From the NCBI GenBank assembly GCA_019240215.1, contig JAFAYQ010000038.1, positions 94,551 through 158,550 of the forward strand: a stretch of 64,000 bases of DNA, read 5' to 3'. The DNA comes from Actinomycetota bacterium (GTDB lineage: Bacteria; Actinomycetota; Actinomycetes; Streptosporangiales; Streptosporangiaceae). Position numbers and translations under genes: made by a program. The notes below the pieces were generated by a model, which saw only the letters and a program-made list of their open reading frames with translations, was not told the origin of the DNA and did no database searches. The first letter of the stretch is position 1, and every line of letters begins with the position of its first letter. Below are positions 44,638 to 53,298 of the stretch, in pieces.

Positions 44638-46341
44638 TTGAGCGCCTACGACCAGGTGTCGCCGGCCGGACGCGGGCCTTCCGTCGTGTCCGCCGTGACC
44701 GCACCAGACGACACGCGGTCTACTGTCGCTACTCTCAGTATCCAGTCGCGTGCTTCGCGTACCCGCTGGGGCCTGGTGCTGCTGTCCGGGCTCGGCGCGC
44801 TGGTGTTGTTCGGCTGCTACTACCGGCAGTCCCGCACGGTCGTGGTCCGCTCCGACGGCGGCTCGGTCGCCCTCCAGGCCTGGGACATGCTGCACGGCAA
44901 CCTGCTGCTGCGGCACTGGCACATGTCCGACGTGTCGTTCTGGTGCACCGAGCTGGTGCAGTACGCGCTGCTGGAGGCGGTCCACGGGCTCGGCCCCGGG
45001 GTCGTCCATCTGGGCGGGGCCATGACCTACACGCTGCTGCTGGTCCTGGCCGCCGGCCTGGCGCGCGGCCGGACCGGCGACACCAGCCGGCCACAGGCGC
45101 TGGTCCGGGTGCTGATCGTGGCGGTGGTCATGGTCGCCCCGGCCGCCGCCGCCAGCCCCACCCTGCTGCTGACCCCCGACCATCTCGGGAGCGCGGTCCC
45201 GGTGCTGCTGGCCTGGCTGGCGGTCGACCGGCTGGCGCCGCTGACGGGCGGCCGCCCCGCGCTCCGGTGGCTGCTGCCGGTGCTGGTCCTGCTGCTGCTG
45301 GCCTGGGGTCAGGTCGCCGACGACCTGGTCCTGCTGACCGGGGCGGTACCGCTGGCGGTGACCACCGGGATCCGGGCCATCGTCCGGCGCCGGACCAGCC
45401 CGGCCGGGCCGCTCCCGTGGCTGGAGGTGAGCCTGGCCACCGCGGCGGCCGCCTCGGCCGGGCTCGCCCGCGGCGCCGAGGTCCTGATCCGGGTCAGCGG
45501 CGGCTACGGGCTGCAGCCGGTCGCCACCCGGATCACCCGGCCGGACGAGCTGCCGCACGTGGCCAAGCTGACCGTCGAGGGTCTGACCACCCTGTTCGGG
45601 GTGCCGCCGACCGCCGCTCACACCCGCTCGGAGCTGGTGTTCGCGCTGGCACACCTGCCCGGCCTGGTCGCGGTCGCGATCGCTGTCCTGCTCGCGCTGA
45701 CCCGCCTTGGCCGCAGCAACGACCTGGTGGTGCCCGGGCTGGCGGTCGCGATCGTCGTCAACGTGGCCGCGTTCGTGATCACCCCGTACGCGCAGAACCT
45801 GCTCAGTGCCCGCGAGATGGCGGCCGTGCTGCCGTTCGGGGCGGTGCTGGCCGGCCGCCAGCTGGCCGGACCGCTGCTGCGGGTCCGGGTCCGCCCGGCG
45901 TTGTGGGCGGCCCTGGCCGCGGTGCTGGCGGCGAACCTGGCCGCCCTCGGCTACCACGCGGCCCAGCCCGCCCGCCCGGCCGACCACCAGGCGCTGGCGA
46001 ACTGGCTGGTCACCCACCGGCTGACGGCCGGGCTGGCCACCGACTACTGGGTGGCCAACAGCACCACGCTGGACGCGGGCGGCCGGGTCACCGTGCGTCA
46101 GGTCTCGATCGACCGCAACTGGCGGCTGGAGCCGCCGACCACCTGGGGCAACCGCAGCGACTGGTACGACCCCGACCACTACCGGGCCACCTTTATCGTG
46201 GTAGACGACGCCAAGCCCGGGGCCTGGACGGCGGAGTGGTGGAGCGCGGTGCGCACGTTCGGGCGGCCAGCCCGGACCTTGCACCCCGACGGCTACACCG
46301 TCTTGGTTTGGCATCGGAATCTGCTAGCCGCCATTCGGTAG
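44638..46341 (+). CDS. GT-C-like membrane protein, paralog 2
   Basis: 567 residues, about 11-12 membrane segments; blocks SDGGSVALQAWDMLHGN, DVSFWCTELVQYALLEA, GLGPGVVHLGGAMTYTL and the end TLHPDGYTVLVWHRNLL align with the proteins on both sides. A ~40-residue hydrophilic N-terminal tail precedes the first helix; TTG 44638 is the only suitable start in that stretch, and a later internal start is possible. A 70-bp AT-rich gap upstream (44568-44637) could hold its own promoter. Confidence 0.7.
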   Translation: MSAYDQVSPAGRGPSVVSAVTAPDDTRSTVATLSIQSRASRTRWGLVLLSGLGALVLFGCYYRQSRTVVVRSDGGSVALQAWDMLHGNLLLRHWHMSDVSFWCTELVQYALLEAVHGLGPGVVHLGGAMTYTLLLVLAAGLARGRTGDTSRPQALVRVLIVAVVMVAPAAAASPTLLLTPDHLGSAVPVLLAWLAVDRLAPLTGGRPALRWLLPVLVLLLLAWGQVADDLVLLTGAVPLAVTTGIRAIVRRRTSPAGPLPWLEVSLATAAAASAGLARGAEVLIRVSGGYGLQPVATRITRPDELPHVAKLTVEGLTTLFGVPPTAAHTRSELVFALAHLPGLVAVAIAVLLALTRLGRSNDLVVPGLAVAIVVNVAAFVITPYAQNLLSAREMAAVLPFGAVLAGRQLAGPLLRVRVRPALWAALAAVLAANLAALGYHAAQPARPADHQALANWLVTHRLTAGLATDYWVANSTTLDAGGRVTVRQVSIDRNWRLEPPTTWGNRSDWYDPDHYRATFIVVDDAKPGAWTAEWWSAVRTFGRPARTLHPDGYTVLVWHRNLLAAIR

Positions 46342-46400
46342 GGCGACGGCCCCAGTAGGCTGGCGTGGCTCTAACCGCCCATAGCGAGGTCAATTACACC

Positions 46401-47357
46401 ATGCGTCGCATAGTTGCGCTTTTCGTACTACCGCTGATCGCCGCTCTGGCGCTGGTGGGTTGCGGTTCGTCCAAACCGCCGTCGCCGAACGCGTCAGTGA
46501 CCGCCAAGGGCTCGTTCGGCACGTCGCCCAAGGTGACGATCCCGAAGGAAAAGGCTGGTACCACGCTGGCGGTCAAGACGCTGGTGCAGGGCAAGGGCGC
46601 GACGATCAAGAAGTCGGACCTGTTCCTGTCCAACTTCACGATCTACGTGTGGAGCGGCACCACCAACAAGCTGCTCGACTCCACCTATTCCAGCTCTCCG
46701 CAGGTGCTCCCGGCCTCGCTGCTGCCCGGTATCCAGAGCGCGGTGACCGGCGCCAAGGTCGGCAGCCGGGTGCTGGCGGTCATCCCGCCCAAGGACGGCT
46801 ACGGCTCCAGCGGCAACTCCGAGCTGGGGGTGACCGGCTCCGACACGCTGGTCTTCGTGATGGACCTGATCCAGAGCTACTCCTCGGGCACGGTCGGCGC
46901 GACCGGGTCCCAGACCTACAGCGGCGGCGGCAGCCTGCCCACGGTCAGCGACGCCAAGGGCAGCGCGCCCAAGATCACGATCCCCAAGAACGTCACCCCG
47001 CCCAAGACGCTGACGGCCAAGACCCTGATCAAGGGGACCGGTGCCACCGTGACCAAGGGCGAGGACGTGGTGGCCCAGTACACCGGGGTCAACTGGCGGA
47101 CCGGCACCGTGTTCGACTCGTCGTGGTCGCGCAGCCTGCCCTACAGCTTCAAGGTCGGCGCTTCCCCCAGCCAGGTCATCCCCGGCTGGGACAAGGGCCT
47201 GGTCGGCCAGACCGTGGGCAGCCGGGTGCTGCTGATCATCCCGCCGTCGGACGGTTACGGCAGCGCGGGCCAGTCGCAGGCCGGCATCAAGGGCACCGAC
47301 ACGCTGGTGTTCGTGGTCGACATCGTGGGTGCAGTCAGCCCCAACGCCACCAGCTGA
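46401..47357 (+). CDS. lipoprotein with two FKBP-type peptidyl-prolyl isomerase domains
   Basis: 318 residues. A signal peptide with lipobox (ALALVGCGSS; cysteine acylated by Lgt/LspA/Lnt) is followed by two FKBP domains, ~75-170 and ~215-315. Domain 2 keeps the active-site pattern YTGVNWRTGTVFDSSW, VIPGWDKGLVGQ, IPPSDGYG; domain 1 has LLPGIQSAV in place of the Trp-bearing PGW and lacks several aromatic residues, so it may be structural. An FKBP gene is normally found between pafA and pafB in actinobacteria, and this is that gene, with glycan genes inserted on either side. ATG 46401 begins the signal peptide. Confidence 0.9.
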   Translation: MRRIVALFVLPLIAALALVGCGSSKPPSPNASVTAKGSFGTSPKVTIPKEKAGTTLAVKTLVQGKGATIKKSDLFLSNFTIYVWSGTTNKLLDSTYSSSPQVLPASLLPGIQSAVTGAKVGSRVLAVIPPKDGYGSSGNSELGVTGSDTLVFVMDLIQSYSSGTVGATGSQTYSGGGSLPTVSDAKGSAPKITIPKNVTPPKTLTAKTLIKGTGATVTKGEDVVAQYTGVNWRTGTVFDSSWSRSLPYSFKVGASPSQVIPGWDKGLVGQTVGSRVLLIIPPSDGYGSAGQSQAGIKGTDTLVFVVDIVGAVSPNATS

Positions 47358-47371
47358 CCCGGGCGCGGTGA

Positions 47372-49048
47372 ATGACCCGGCTGGTCCGGCGGTTCGCCTG
47401 GCCGGCCGGGCTGGCGGTCGCCGCTGCCGTCCTGTTCCTCGCTTACCTGCGGCTGAGCAACACCTACGCGGAGGACTCCGACCAGGCCAACCTGGGCCTG
47501 CAGGCCTGGGACATGCTGCACGGCAACCTGGTGCTGCACGGCTGGGTGCTGTCCGACGTGACGTTCTGGACCACCGAGCTGCCCCAGTACGTGCTGCTGG
47601 AGGCGATCAACGGGCTCAACCCGGCCACCTTCCACCTGGCCGCGGCGATGACCTACACGCTGGCGCTGCTGCTGGCGGTCCTGCTGGCCAGGGGCACGCG
47701 GGCGGCTCGCGAGCCGGGCCCGGCCGGCGGCCGCGAGGGGGTGGCCCGGGCGCTGCTGGCCGGCGGCATCATGCTGGCGCCCCAGCTCGGCGTCGGCGTG
47801 TTCATGCTGCTGCTGACCGTCGGCCACTTCGGCACCTCGGTGCCGCTGCTGGTGACCTGGCTGCTGCTGGACCGGCTCCGGCCCCGCTGGTACGTGCCGG
47901 TGCTGGCCGGGCTGCTGCTGGCCTGGGGGGCCATCGCCGACGCGCTGGTGCTGCTGGTCGGGGTCGCCCCGCTGGCGCTGGTGGCCCTCGTCCAGGCGGC
48001 CACCGCCCTGATCACCCGCCGGGGCTGGCGGCCGGTCGGCTACCACCTGGCGCTGGCGGCGGCGGCCGGGGCGGCGGCCGGCATCTGGGCCGGGGCGCCG
48101 CCGGTCCTCAGTTCGCTGGGCGGGTACTCGGTCCACCAGGTGCCGTTCCAGGTGATCGCCTGGTCCTCCCTCGGCACCCACGCGCGCACGGCCGGCCTGG
48201 GCCTGCTCGCCCTGTTCGGCGCCAACTTCCAGGGCGTTAACGGCCAGCCCGCGGTCGCGTTCGCGGCCTTGCACCTGGTCGGGGTGGCGGTCGCCGCCCT
48301 CGCGGTGGTGGTGACCGTCGGCCGGTTCTCCGGCCGCGGCCTGGTCGACCAGGTGCTGGCGGTCGCGATCGTGGCCGCCGTGCTCCTCTACCTGGGCAGC
48401 AACTTCTCCAGCGGCATCCTCAACGGCCGCGAGATCGGCGTCGTGCTCCCGGCCTCAGCGGCACTGGCGGGCCGGACCCTTGCCCCCTGGCTGGCCCGCC
48501 CCCGCCGAGTCCTCCAACCCCAAGAGCCCCTCCAACCCCAAGAGCCCCTCCAGCCCCAGAAAACACCCTGGTCACTCTGGCCCCGGCGCGCACTGGCGTC
48601 CGTCCTGGCGCTGGTCCTGGCCGGCTACGCTGCCTGCCTCGGTTACCAGCTGACCAAGCCCTCGGTCCCGGCCGCGAACGCCCAGCTGGCCACCTGGCTG
48701 TCAGCCCACCATCTGACCCACGGCCTCAGTGGCTACTGGCAGGCCAGCAGCGTCACCGTGGACAGCGCGGACCGCATCACCGTCCGCGCGATCACCAACC
48801 ACTTCAGCGGGGTCGTCCCCTATGACTGGGAGACCAAGCCGTCCTGGTTCGACGGGCGCACCCAGTACGCCAACTTCGTCGTGCTGCAGAACCAGCCCGG
48901 TTACTTCAGCAACTGGAACTACGGCGCCAACGTCAAGCACGTGTTCGGCGCCCCCGCCGCCACCTACCGCACCGGCCCCTACACGATCCTCGTCTGGCAC
49001 CAGAACCTGCTGCTCGCCCTGCACCAGTGGGAACAGCGGGCCAGCTAG
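47372..49048 (+). CDS. GT-C-like membrane protein, paralog 3
   Basis: 558 residues, about 11-12 membrane segments. SDQANLGLQAWDMLHGN, DVTFWTTELPQYVLLEA and ATFHLAAAMTYTL match the paralogs at 42990 and 44638. Starts 14 bp after the FKBP gene. Between two late helices there is a tandem LQPQEP repeat (about residues 380-397) absent from the paralogs. It ends 10 bp from the convergent gene at 49059. Confidence 0.7.
   Translation: MTRLVRRFAWPAGLAVAAAVLFLAYLRLSNTYAEDSDQANLGLQAWDMLHGNLVLHGWVLSDVTFWTTELPQYVLLEAINGLNPATFHLAAAMTYTLALLLAVLLARGTRAAREPGPAGGREGVARALLAGGIMLAPQLGVGVFMLLLTVGHFGTSVPLLVTWLLLDRLRPRWYVPVLAGLLLAWGAIADALVLLVGVAPLALVALVQAATALITRRGWRPVGYHLALAAAAGAAAGIWAGAPPVLSSLGGYSVHQVPFQVIAWSSLGTHARTAGLGLLALFGANFQGVNGQPAVAFAALHLVGVAVAALAVVVTVGRFSGRGLVDQVLAVAIVAAVLLYLGSNFSSGILNGREIGVVLPASAALAGRTLAPWLARPRRVLQPQEPLQPQEPLQPQKTPWSLWPRRALASVLALVLAGYAACLGYQLTKPSVPAANAQLATWLSAHHLTHGLSGYWQASSVTVDSADRITVRAITNHFSGVVPYDWETKPSWFDGRTQYANFVVLQNQPGYFSNWNYGANVKHVFGAPAATYRTGPYTILVWHQNLLLALHQWEQRAS
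48512..48562 (+). repeat. 18-bp tandem repeat inside membrane-protein gene
   Basis: CTCCAACCCCAAGAGCCC repeats exactly (48512-48529, 48530-48547), and a third, partial copy with two changes follows. It encodes LQPQEP units in a hydrophilic loop. In-frame repeat number may vary between strains. Confidence 0.7.
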
Positions 49049-49058
49049 AGGACCTCAG

Positions 49059-50282
49059 CTAGAGCACCATCGTCCGGTAGACCAGGACGGTCACGAACAT
49101 CGGGCCGGCGGCGGCCGCGAACCACCACAGTTTGCGGGGGGCCGCGAACAGGATGAGGGTGGCCAGCAGGTAGACCTCGACGAACGAGCGCAGGTCGGCG
49201 TAGCCGTCCCAGTTGGTGGGGGACAGGCAGAAGATCTCCAGGATGTAGAGCACCAGCGCCAGCCGCTCGTAGACCGGGACGGTGGTCGATCGCAGCGCGC
49301 ACAGCGCCGCCACCGCGAACCCGGTCAGCACCAGCAGTTCCAGGTCCCAGATGATGATCGCGCCGGGAGCGCCGGAGACCGAGGCGGTCAGGTGGCCGAC
49401 GTTGTGGCCGATGGCCATGACGGCGGCCAGGAACGGGGCGCCCGCGTTCTTGCCGCTGTCCTGGAAGATCGGGATCACCCCGGTCGCGAACCGGAGCACC
49501 ACCTCCCAGGCCACGAACAGCAGCGCCGGGATCAGCCACACCAGATCCTCGCGGCCGGGCCGGGCGCGGCGGCGGGCCATCGCCACCAGCCGCACGATGG
49601 CCAGCGCGAACGGCGCGACCAGGGCGGTCTCCCGGGTCAGCCCGGCCACCGCGAACAGCCCGGCCGCCGCCAGCCACTGCCGGTGCCGGTAGGCCAGGAT
49701 CGCGCCCAGCAGGCAGGCGGCCGCCAGCGGCTCGGTCAGGTCCCGGGCCACGCTGGTGGCCAGGCCGAAGTAGCCGGCCAGGAGCAGGCCCCACAGCGCG
49801 TGGCGGCCGGCCTCCTGGGCCAGCCGGCCGCCCAGGACCGCGACCGCGCCGACCGCGAGCACGTTGATCACCACCAGCGCCCACGGCAGCGCCGGGACCT
49901 GCCCGGCCGAGCCCAGCCAGGCCAGCGCCGAGTAGCCGATCCGCACGAACCGGTACCAGGCGTCGAGGCCGATGCCGTAGGCCGACCAGGCCAGGTTGGC
50001 CGGGTTGCGGGCCATCCGGTAGTAGAACTGGCCGTCGTACCCGAGGTAGCCCTGGACCTCGACCCCGCGCGGCAGCTCCCAGCGGTAGGCGTAGACGTCG
50101 CCGATCAGCGCCAGCCCGGACACGTTGCCGTTCAGCCGGACCAGGACCCGGGCGACCACCTCGGCCGTCATCGCCACGACCGCGACGATCCCGGCCGCGA
50201 CCGGGCGGTTCAGCCGGGTCCGAAGAGCAGGCCGCGCTCTGGTGACGTTTGTTTCGGTGGCTGCGGTTGGTGCCGCTTGCAT
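49059..50282 (-). CDS. AZOBR_p60025-like cell-surface glycopolymer membrane protein, copy 1
   Basis: 407 residues, about ten membrane helices. The loop after helix 1 carries GYDGQFYYRMARNPANLAW, and later blocks are RDLTEPLAAACLLG, TRETALVAPFALA, DSGKNAGAP and the C-terminal SPTNWDGYADLRSF; such proteins are annotated as cell surface glycopolymer formation proteins (AZOBR_p60025 type) with a likely GT-C fold. It is on the opposite strand from the other glycan genes. About 65-70% identical by eye to the next gene, with a nearly exact DNA match at the 3' end. ATG 50282. Confidence 0.7.
   Translation of the reverse strand: MQAAPTAATETNVTRARPALRTRLNRPVAAGIVAVVAMTAEVVARVLVRLNGNVSGLALIGDVYAYRWELPRGVEVQGYLGYDGQFYYRMARNPANLAWSAYGIGLDAWYRFVRIGYSALAWLGSAGQVPALPWALVVINVLAVGAVAVLGGRLAQEAGRHALWGLLLAGYFGLATSVARDLTEPLAAACLLGAILAYRHRQWLAAAGLFAVAGLTRETALVAPFALAIVRLVAMARRRARPGREDLVWLIPALLFVAWEVVLRFATGVIPIFQDSGKNAGAPFLAAVMAIGHNVGHLTASVSGAPGAIIIWDLELLVLTGFAVAALCALRSTTVPVYERLALVLYILEIFCLSPTNWDGYADLRSFVEVYLLATLILFAAPRKLWWFAAAAGPMFVTVLVYRTMVL
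49111..49228. repeat. 118-bp exact repeat, copy A (shared with 50420-50537)
   Basis: By eye the two segments are identical over 118 bp, then differ at one base and continue matching for about 20 more. They sit at equivalent places, near the 3' ends of two tandem paralogous genes, 1,309 bp apart. This is more similarity than elsewhere in the pair and suggests recent duplication or gene conversion. Confidence 0.85.
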
Positions 50283-50367
50283 CGTTTGACGGCCTCCCCT
50301 CCGGCCCCATCATTCCCGATGGGCGGGGTGGCCGTGCGTATTGGGCGACCCTGTTACAAAGACGCCG

Positions 50368-51591
50368 TTACAGAACCAGCGTCCGGTACACGGCAATCGT
50401 GAGGAACATCGGACCGGCCGCGGCCGCGAACCACCACAGTTTGCGGGGGGCCGCGAACAGGATGAGGGTGGCCAGCAGGTAGACCTCGACGAACGAGCGC
50501 AGGTCGGCGTAGCCGTCCCAGTTGGTGGGGGACAGGCTGAAGATCTCCAGGATGTAGAAGATCAGCGCGACCCGTTCGTAGACCGGGACGGTGGTGGCCC
50601 GCAGCGCGCACAGCGCCGCCACCGCGAACCCGATCAGGACCAGCAGTTCCAGGTCCCAGATGATGACCGCGCCGGGCGCCCCGTGCACCGAGGTGGCCAG
50701 GTGGCTGACGTTGTGGCCGATGGCCATGACGGCGGCCACGAACGGGGCGCCCGCGTTCTTGCCGCTGTCCTGGACGATCGGGAACTCGCCGGTGCCCAGC
50801 TTGAGTACCAGTTCCCAGGCCACGAACGCGGCCGCCGGGATCAGCCAGACCAGATCGTCACGGCCGGGCCGGGCGCGGCGGCGCGCCATCGCTACCAGCC
50901 GGGTGACGGCCAGCGCGGCCGGGGCGATCAGCGCCGTCTCCCGGGTCAGGGCGGCGAAGGTGAACAGGCCGGCCGCCAGCGGCCGTCGCTGGTGCCGGTA
51001 GGCAAGCAGGCCCGCCAGCAGGCAGGCGGCCGCCAGCGGCTCGGTCAGGTCGCGGGCCACGCTGGTGGCGAAGCCGAAGTAGCCGGCCAGCAGCAGGCCC
51101 CACAGCGTGTGGTGGCCCGCCTCCTGGGCGAACCGGCCGCCGAGGGCCGCGATCGCCGCCAGCGACAGCACGTTGATCACGGCCAGGGCCCACGGCACCG
51201 CCGCGTGCTGACCGGCCGAGGTCAGCCAGGCCAGCGCCGAGTAGCCGATCCGCACGAACCGGTAGGTGCTGTCGATGCTGATGCCGTACATGGTCCGCTG
51301 CAGGCTGGCCGGGGCGAGCGCCATCCGGTAGTAGAACTGCCCGTCGTAGCCGGGGTAGCCGAACACCTCGGTTCCGGCCGGCAGGTGGCCGGGGTGACCG
51401 TAGACGTCCCCGACCAGTGCCAGCCCGGAGATCTGGCCGTGCAGCTTGACCACGACCCGGACGATGATCTCGGTGGCCGCCAGCACGGCCGCGATCAGTC
51501 CCGGTACCCAGACCCGGTTGGCGGCTGAGCGCCAGCCGGGCTGCGGATCCGGCCGCGTCGTCTGGCCGGCGGTGGCCGATGCGAGCGACAT
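50368..51591 (-). CDS. AZOBR_p60025-like cell-surface glycopolymer membrane protein, copy 2
   Basis: 407 residues, exactly the length of copy 1. GYDGQFYYRMALAPASLQR, ARDLTEPLAAACLLA, LTRETALIAPAALAV and the identical end SPTNWDGYADLRSFVEVYLL are seen. Changes cluster in the N-terminal half. SD GGGGGGAGG precedes the ATG at 51591. With copy 1 it probably forms one transcript reading away from the DUF3866/DoxX genes. Confidence 0.7.
   Translation of the reverse strand: MSLASATAGQTTRPDPQPGWRSAANRVWVPGLIAAVLAATEIIVRVVVKLHGQISGLALVGDVYGHPGHLPAGTEVFGYPGYDGQFYYRMALAPASLQRTMYGISIDSTYRFVRIGYSALAWLTSAGQHAAVPWALAVINVLSLAAIAALGGRFAQEAGHHTLWGLLLAGYFGFATSVARDLTEPLAAACLLAGLLAYRHQRRPLAAGLFTFAALTRETALIAPAALAVTRLVAMARRRARPGRDDLVWLIPAAAFVAWELVLKLGTGEFPIVQDSGKNAGAPFVAAVMAIGHNVSHLATSVHGAPGAVIIWDLELLVLIGFAVAALCALRATTVPVYERVALIFYILEIFSLSPTNWDGYADLRSFVEVYLLATLILFAAPRKLWWFAAAAGPMFLTIAVYRTLVL
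50420..50537. repeat. 118-bp exact repeat, copy B (shared with 49111-49228)
   Basis: Partner of the segment at 49111-49228; see that entry. Confidence 0.85.
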
Positions 51592-51682
51592 CGACGGTGG
51601 CCTCCCCCCAGGAGTTGTCCCAGGGGCCGGCCCGCTGCCGGCTCAAGGACGCCGGACAGCGTATCTAACTCTTAGTGTCGAT

Positions 51683-52105
51683 TCAGTCGCTATCTGTGAG
51701 TTCGTCGATGACCAGGCCCAATCCGATCCCGGCCATCCACACGTCCTTGGCCAGCGGGATGCCCTGCTGGGTCGGGAGCGGCGTGCCCTCCTTGCGCATG
51801 CCGGGTGTCCGCGCGTAGAGGCCCAGCAGCCCGCCCGAGAACGCGGTCAGGCCCGCCCCGGCCACCACCGTGGGCACGAACGGCAGCAGCAGCGCGGTAC
51901 CCAGCGCGATCTCGGTCCCGGCCAGCAGCTTGACGAAGTCCTCGGGCTTGAGCTTGGCCAGGAACGGATAGGTGCCGGTCGCGAACCCGTGCAGCTGCTT
52001 GGCCGTCTCCTCATCGGCCGACCACTTGCCGATCCCGGAGTTGAGGATGAACGCGCCCGCCGCCACCCGCTGCGGCACGTGCCGCCATTTTGTCGGAAGT
52101 CTCAT
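51683..52105 (-). CDS. DoxX-like membrane protein
   Basis: 140 residues: helix 1 with RVAAGAFILNSGIGKW, then LLAGTEIALGTALLLPFVP, VVAGAGLTAFSGGLLGLY and VWMAGIGLGLVI, the four-helix pattern of DoxX/SURF4-like proteins. Function unknown; some relatives aid redox or thiosulfate handling. Start overlaps the DUF3866 stop by 4 bp (ATGA), so the two form an operon. Confidence 0.7.
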   Translation of the reverse strand: MRLPTKWRHVPQRVAAGAFILNSGIGKWSADEETAKQLHGFATGTYPFLAKLKPEDFVKLLAGTEIALGTALLLPFVPTVVAGAGLTAFSGGLLGLYARTPGMRKEGTPLPTQQGIPLAKDVWMAGIGLGLVIDELTDSD

Positions 52106-53193
52106 GACCCGATTGTTGCACTGCGTAGCAAAGCTGCCACATGGCGGCCGGCCGCCGCGCAGGCCAGGAAGTAGGCGTGGTCCTCCGCCAGCCCCCGGCC
52201 CATCGTCGACAGCGGCGCCGGGCTGGCCCGCAGCGCCTCGTCGAGGCCCTCGATCCCCACCGTGACCAGGGTGTGCCGGTCCGCCAGGGGCTCGGCCGCC
52301 CGGGCCACCTGGGCGCCGAACTCGCCCGGCAGGTCCGGCACCACCACGTCGGCCCGGGCCAGCGCCACCCGCCCGTAGGCGGTCAGGCTGTGGTGGGAGA
52401 TGCCGCGGTGCCGTTCCCGGGGATCGGCGTCGCTGATCCGCAGCGCCGCCACCGGCCGCCCGCGCAGGGCGGCGACCGCGTTGACCGCCTCACCGGCCGC
52501 CACCCCGGAAAATCCCCAGCGGGTGCCGGTGCCCAGGTTGCCGGGGCCCTGCGCCACCACCGCGACGTCGGCTCCCAGCACGTGCCGGGCCGCCAGCAGC
52601 CCGGTGTGCAAGGTGACGGTCTCCAGGTCGCCGCCGAACGCCTGGCCCACGGTCACCGTCCCCGCCAGCCACCCGGCCTCCCGCAGGGTGGCGCACGTCC
52701 GCGAGAACCAGGCCGGCAGCGCCCCGCCGTCGGTCATCACGTACGCCACCCGCACCGGCCCGGTGCTGGCGTACAGTCCGGCCAGGACCGGCGCCAGCGC
52801 CGAGTGCAGGTCGGCCACCACCACCGGCATGGCCCCGAGATCATCGGCGTCGCGCAGCACGTCGTGGTGCGGCGAGTCCTGTTCGTCGGCCCCCAGCACC
52901 ACCGCCTGCAGCGGGGTGTAGCGCGCTTTGACCAGATGACCGGGCCCGCGGCGGTCCGGCGGCAACCGGTCCGGCACCGCCACCACCAGCGCGTAACCGC
53001 CGGTGCCGAGGGCCAGGTCGAGCGCGGTGGTGTTGAGCAGCACCCGGTCGCCGGGCTCGGGCCGGCCGGTCAGGGCCGGGTAGGCCAGCGCCCGCACCGG
53101 GCGCTCGACCCCCGCCACCGTCACCTCGAGTTCGGCCGCCCCGGCCCATTCCCGGCGCACCCGGGCCACCGTGCCGTTCCGCCAAGTGATCAC
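52102..53193 (-). CDS. DUF3866 family protein
   Basis: 363 residues. The opening ITWRNGTVARVRREW, GDRVLLNTTALDLALGTGGYALVVA, VRVAYVMTDGGALPAWFSRT, VVAQGPGNLGTGTRWGFSG and ISHHSLTAYGRVALARADVVVP are family hallmarks; biochemical role unknown. GTG 53193 is taken because ITWRNG is where homologues begin; the open frame extends to 53250. It is divergent from pafB, a usual neighbour in actinobacteria. Confidence 0.85.
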   Translation of the reverse strand: MITWRNGTVARVRREWAGAAELEVTVAGVERPVRALAYPALTGRPEPGDRVLLNTTALDLALGTGGYALVVAVPDRLPPDRRGPGHLVKARYTPLQAVVLGADEQDSPHHDVLRDADDLGAMPVVVADLHSALAPVLAGLYASTGPVRVAYVMTDGGALPAWFSRTCATLREAGWLAGTVTVGQAFGGDLETVTLHTGLLAARHVLGADVAVVAQGPGNLGTGTRWGFSGVAAGEAVNAVAALRGRPVAALRISDADPRERHRGISHHSLTAYGRVALARADVVVPDLPGEFGAQVARAAEPLADRHTLVTVGIEGLDEALRASPAPLSTMGRGLAEDHAYFLACAAAGRHVAALLRSATIGS

Positions 53194-53249
53194 CCCGGCA
53201 GAGTAGCGGCACAGTAGCGGGCGCCACGGGCCGAAATAATGCACTCCCA

Positions 53250-53267
53250 CTCGCCTCGGTAGGCGAG
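53250..53267. promoter_or_regulatory. perfect hairpin in the DUF3866/pafB divergent region
   Basis: CTCGCCT-CGGT-AGGCGAG, seven-base arms, lies between the divergent starts (53193 and 53299). It could be an operator for either gene or a leader hairpin of pafB. No classical PafBC-dependent promoter motif was found next to it. Confidence 0.5.
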
Positions 53268-53298
53268 AATGTCAGGTGGAACGGGGAGGTGGGTGCCG

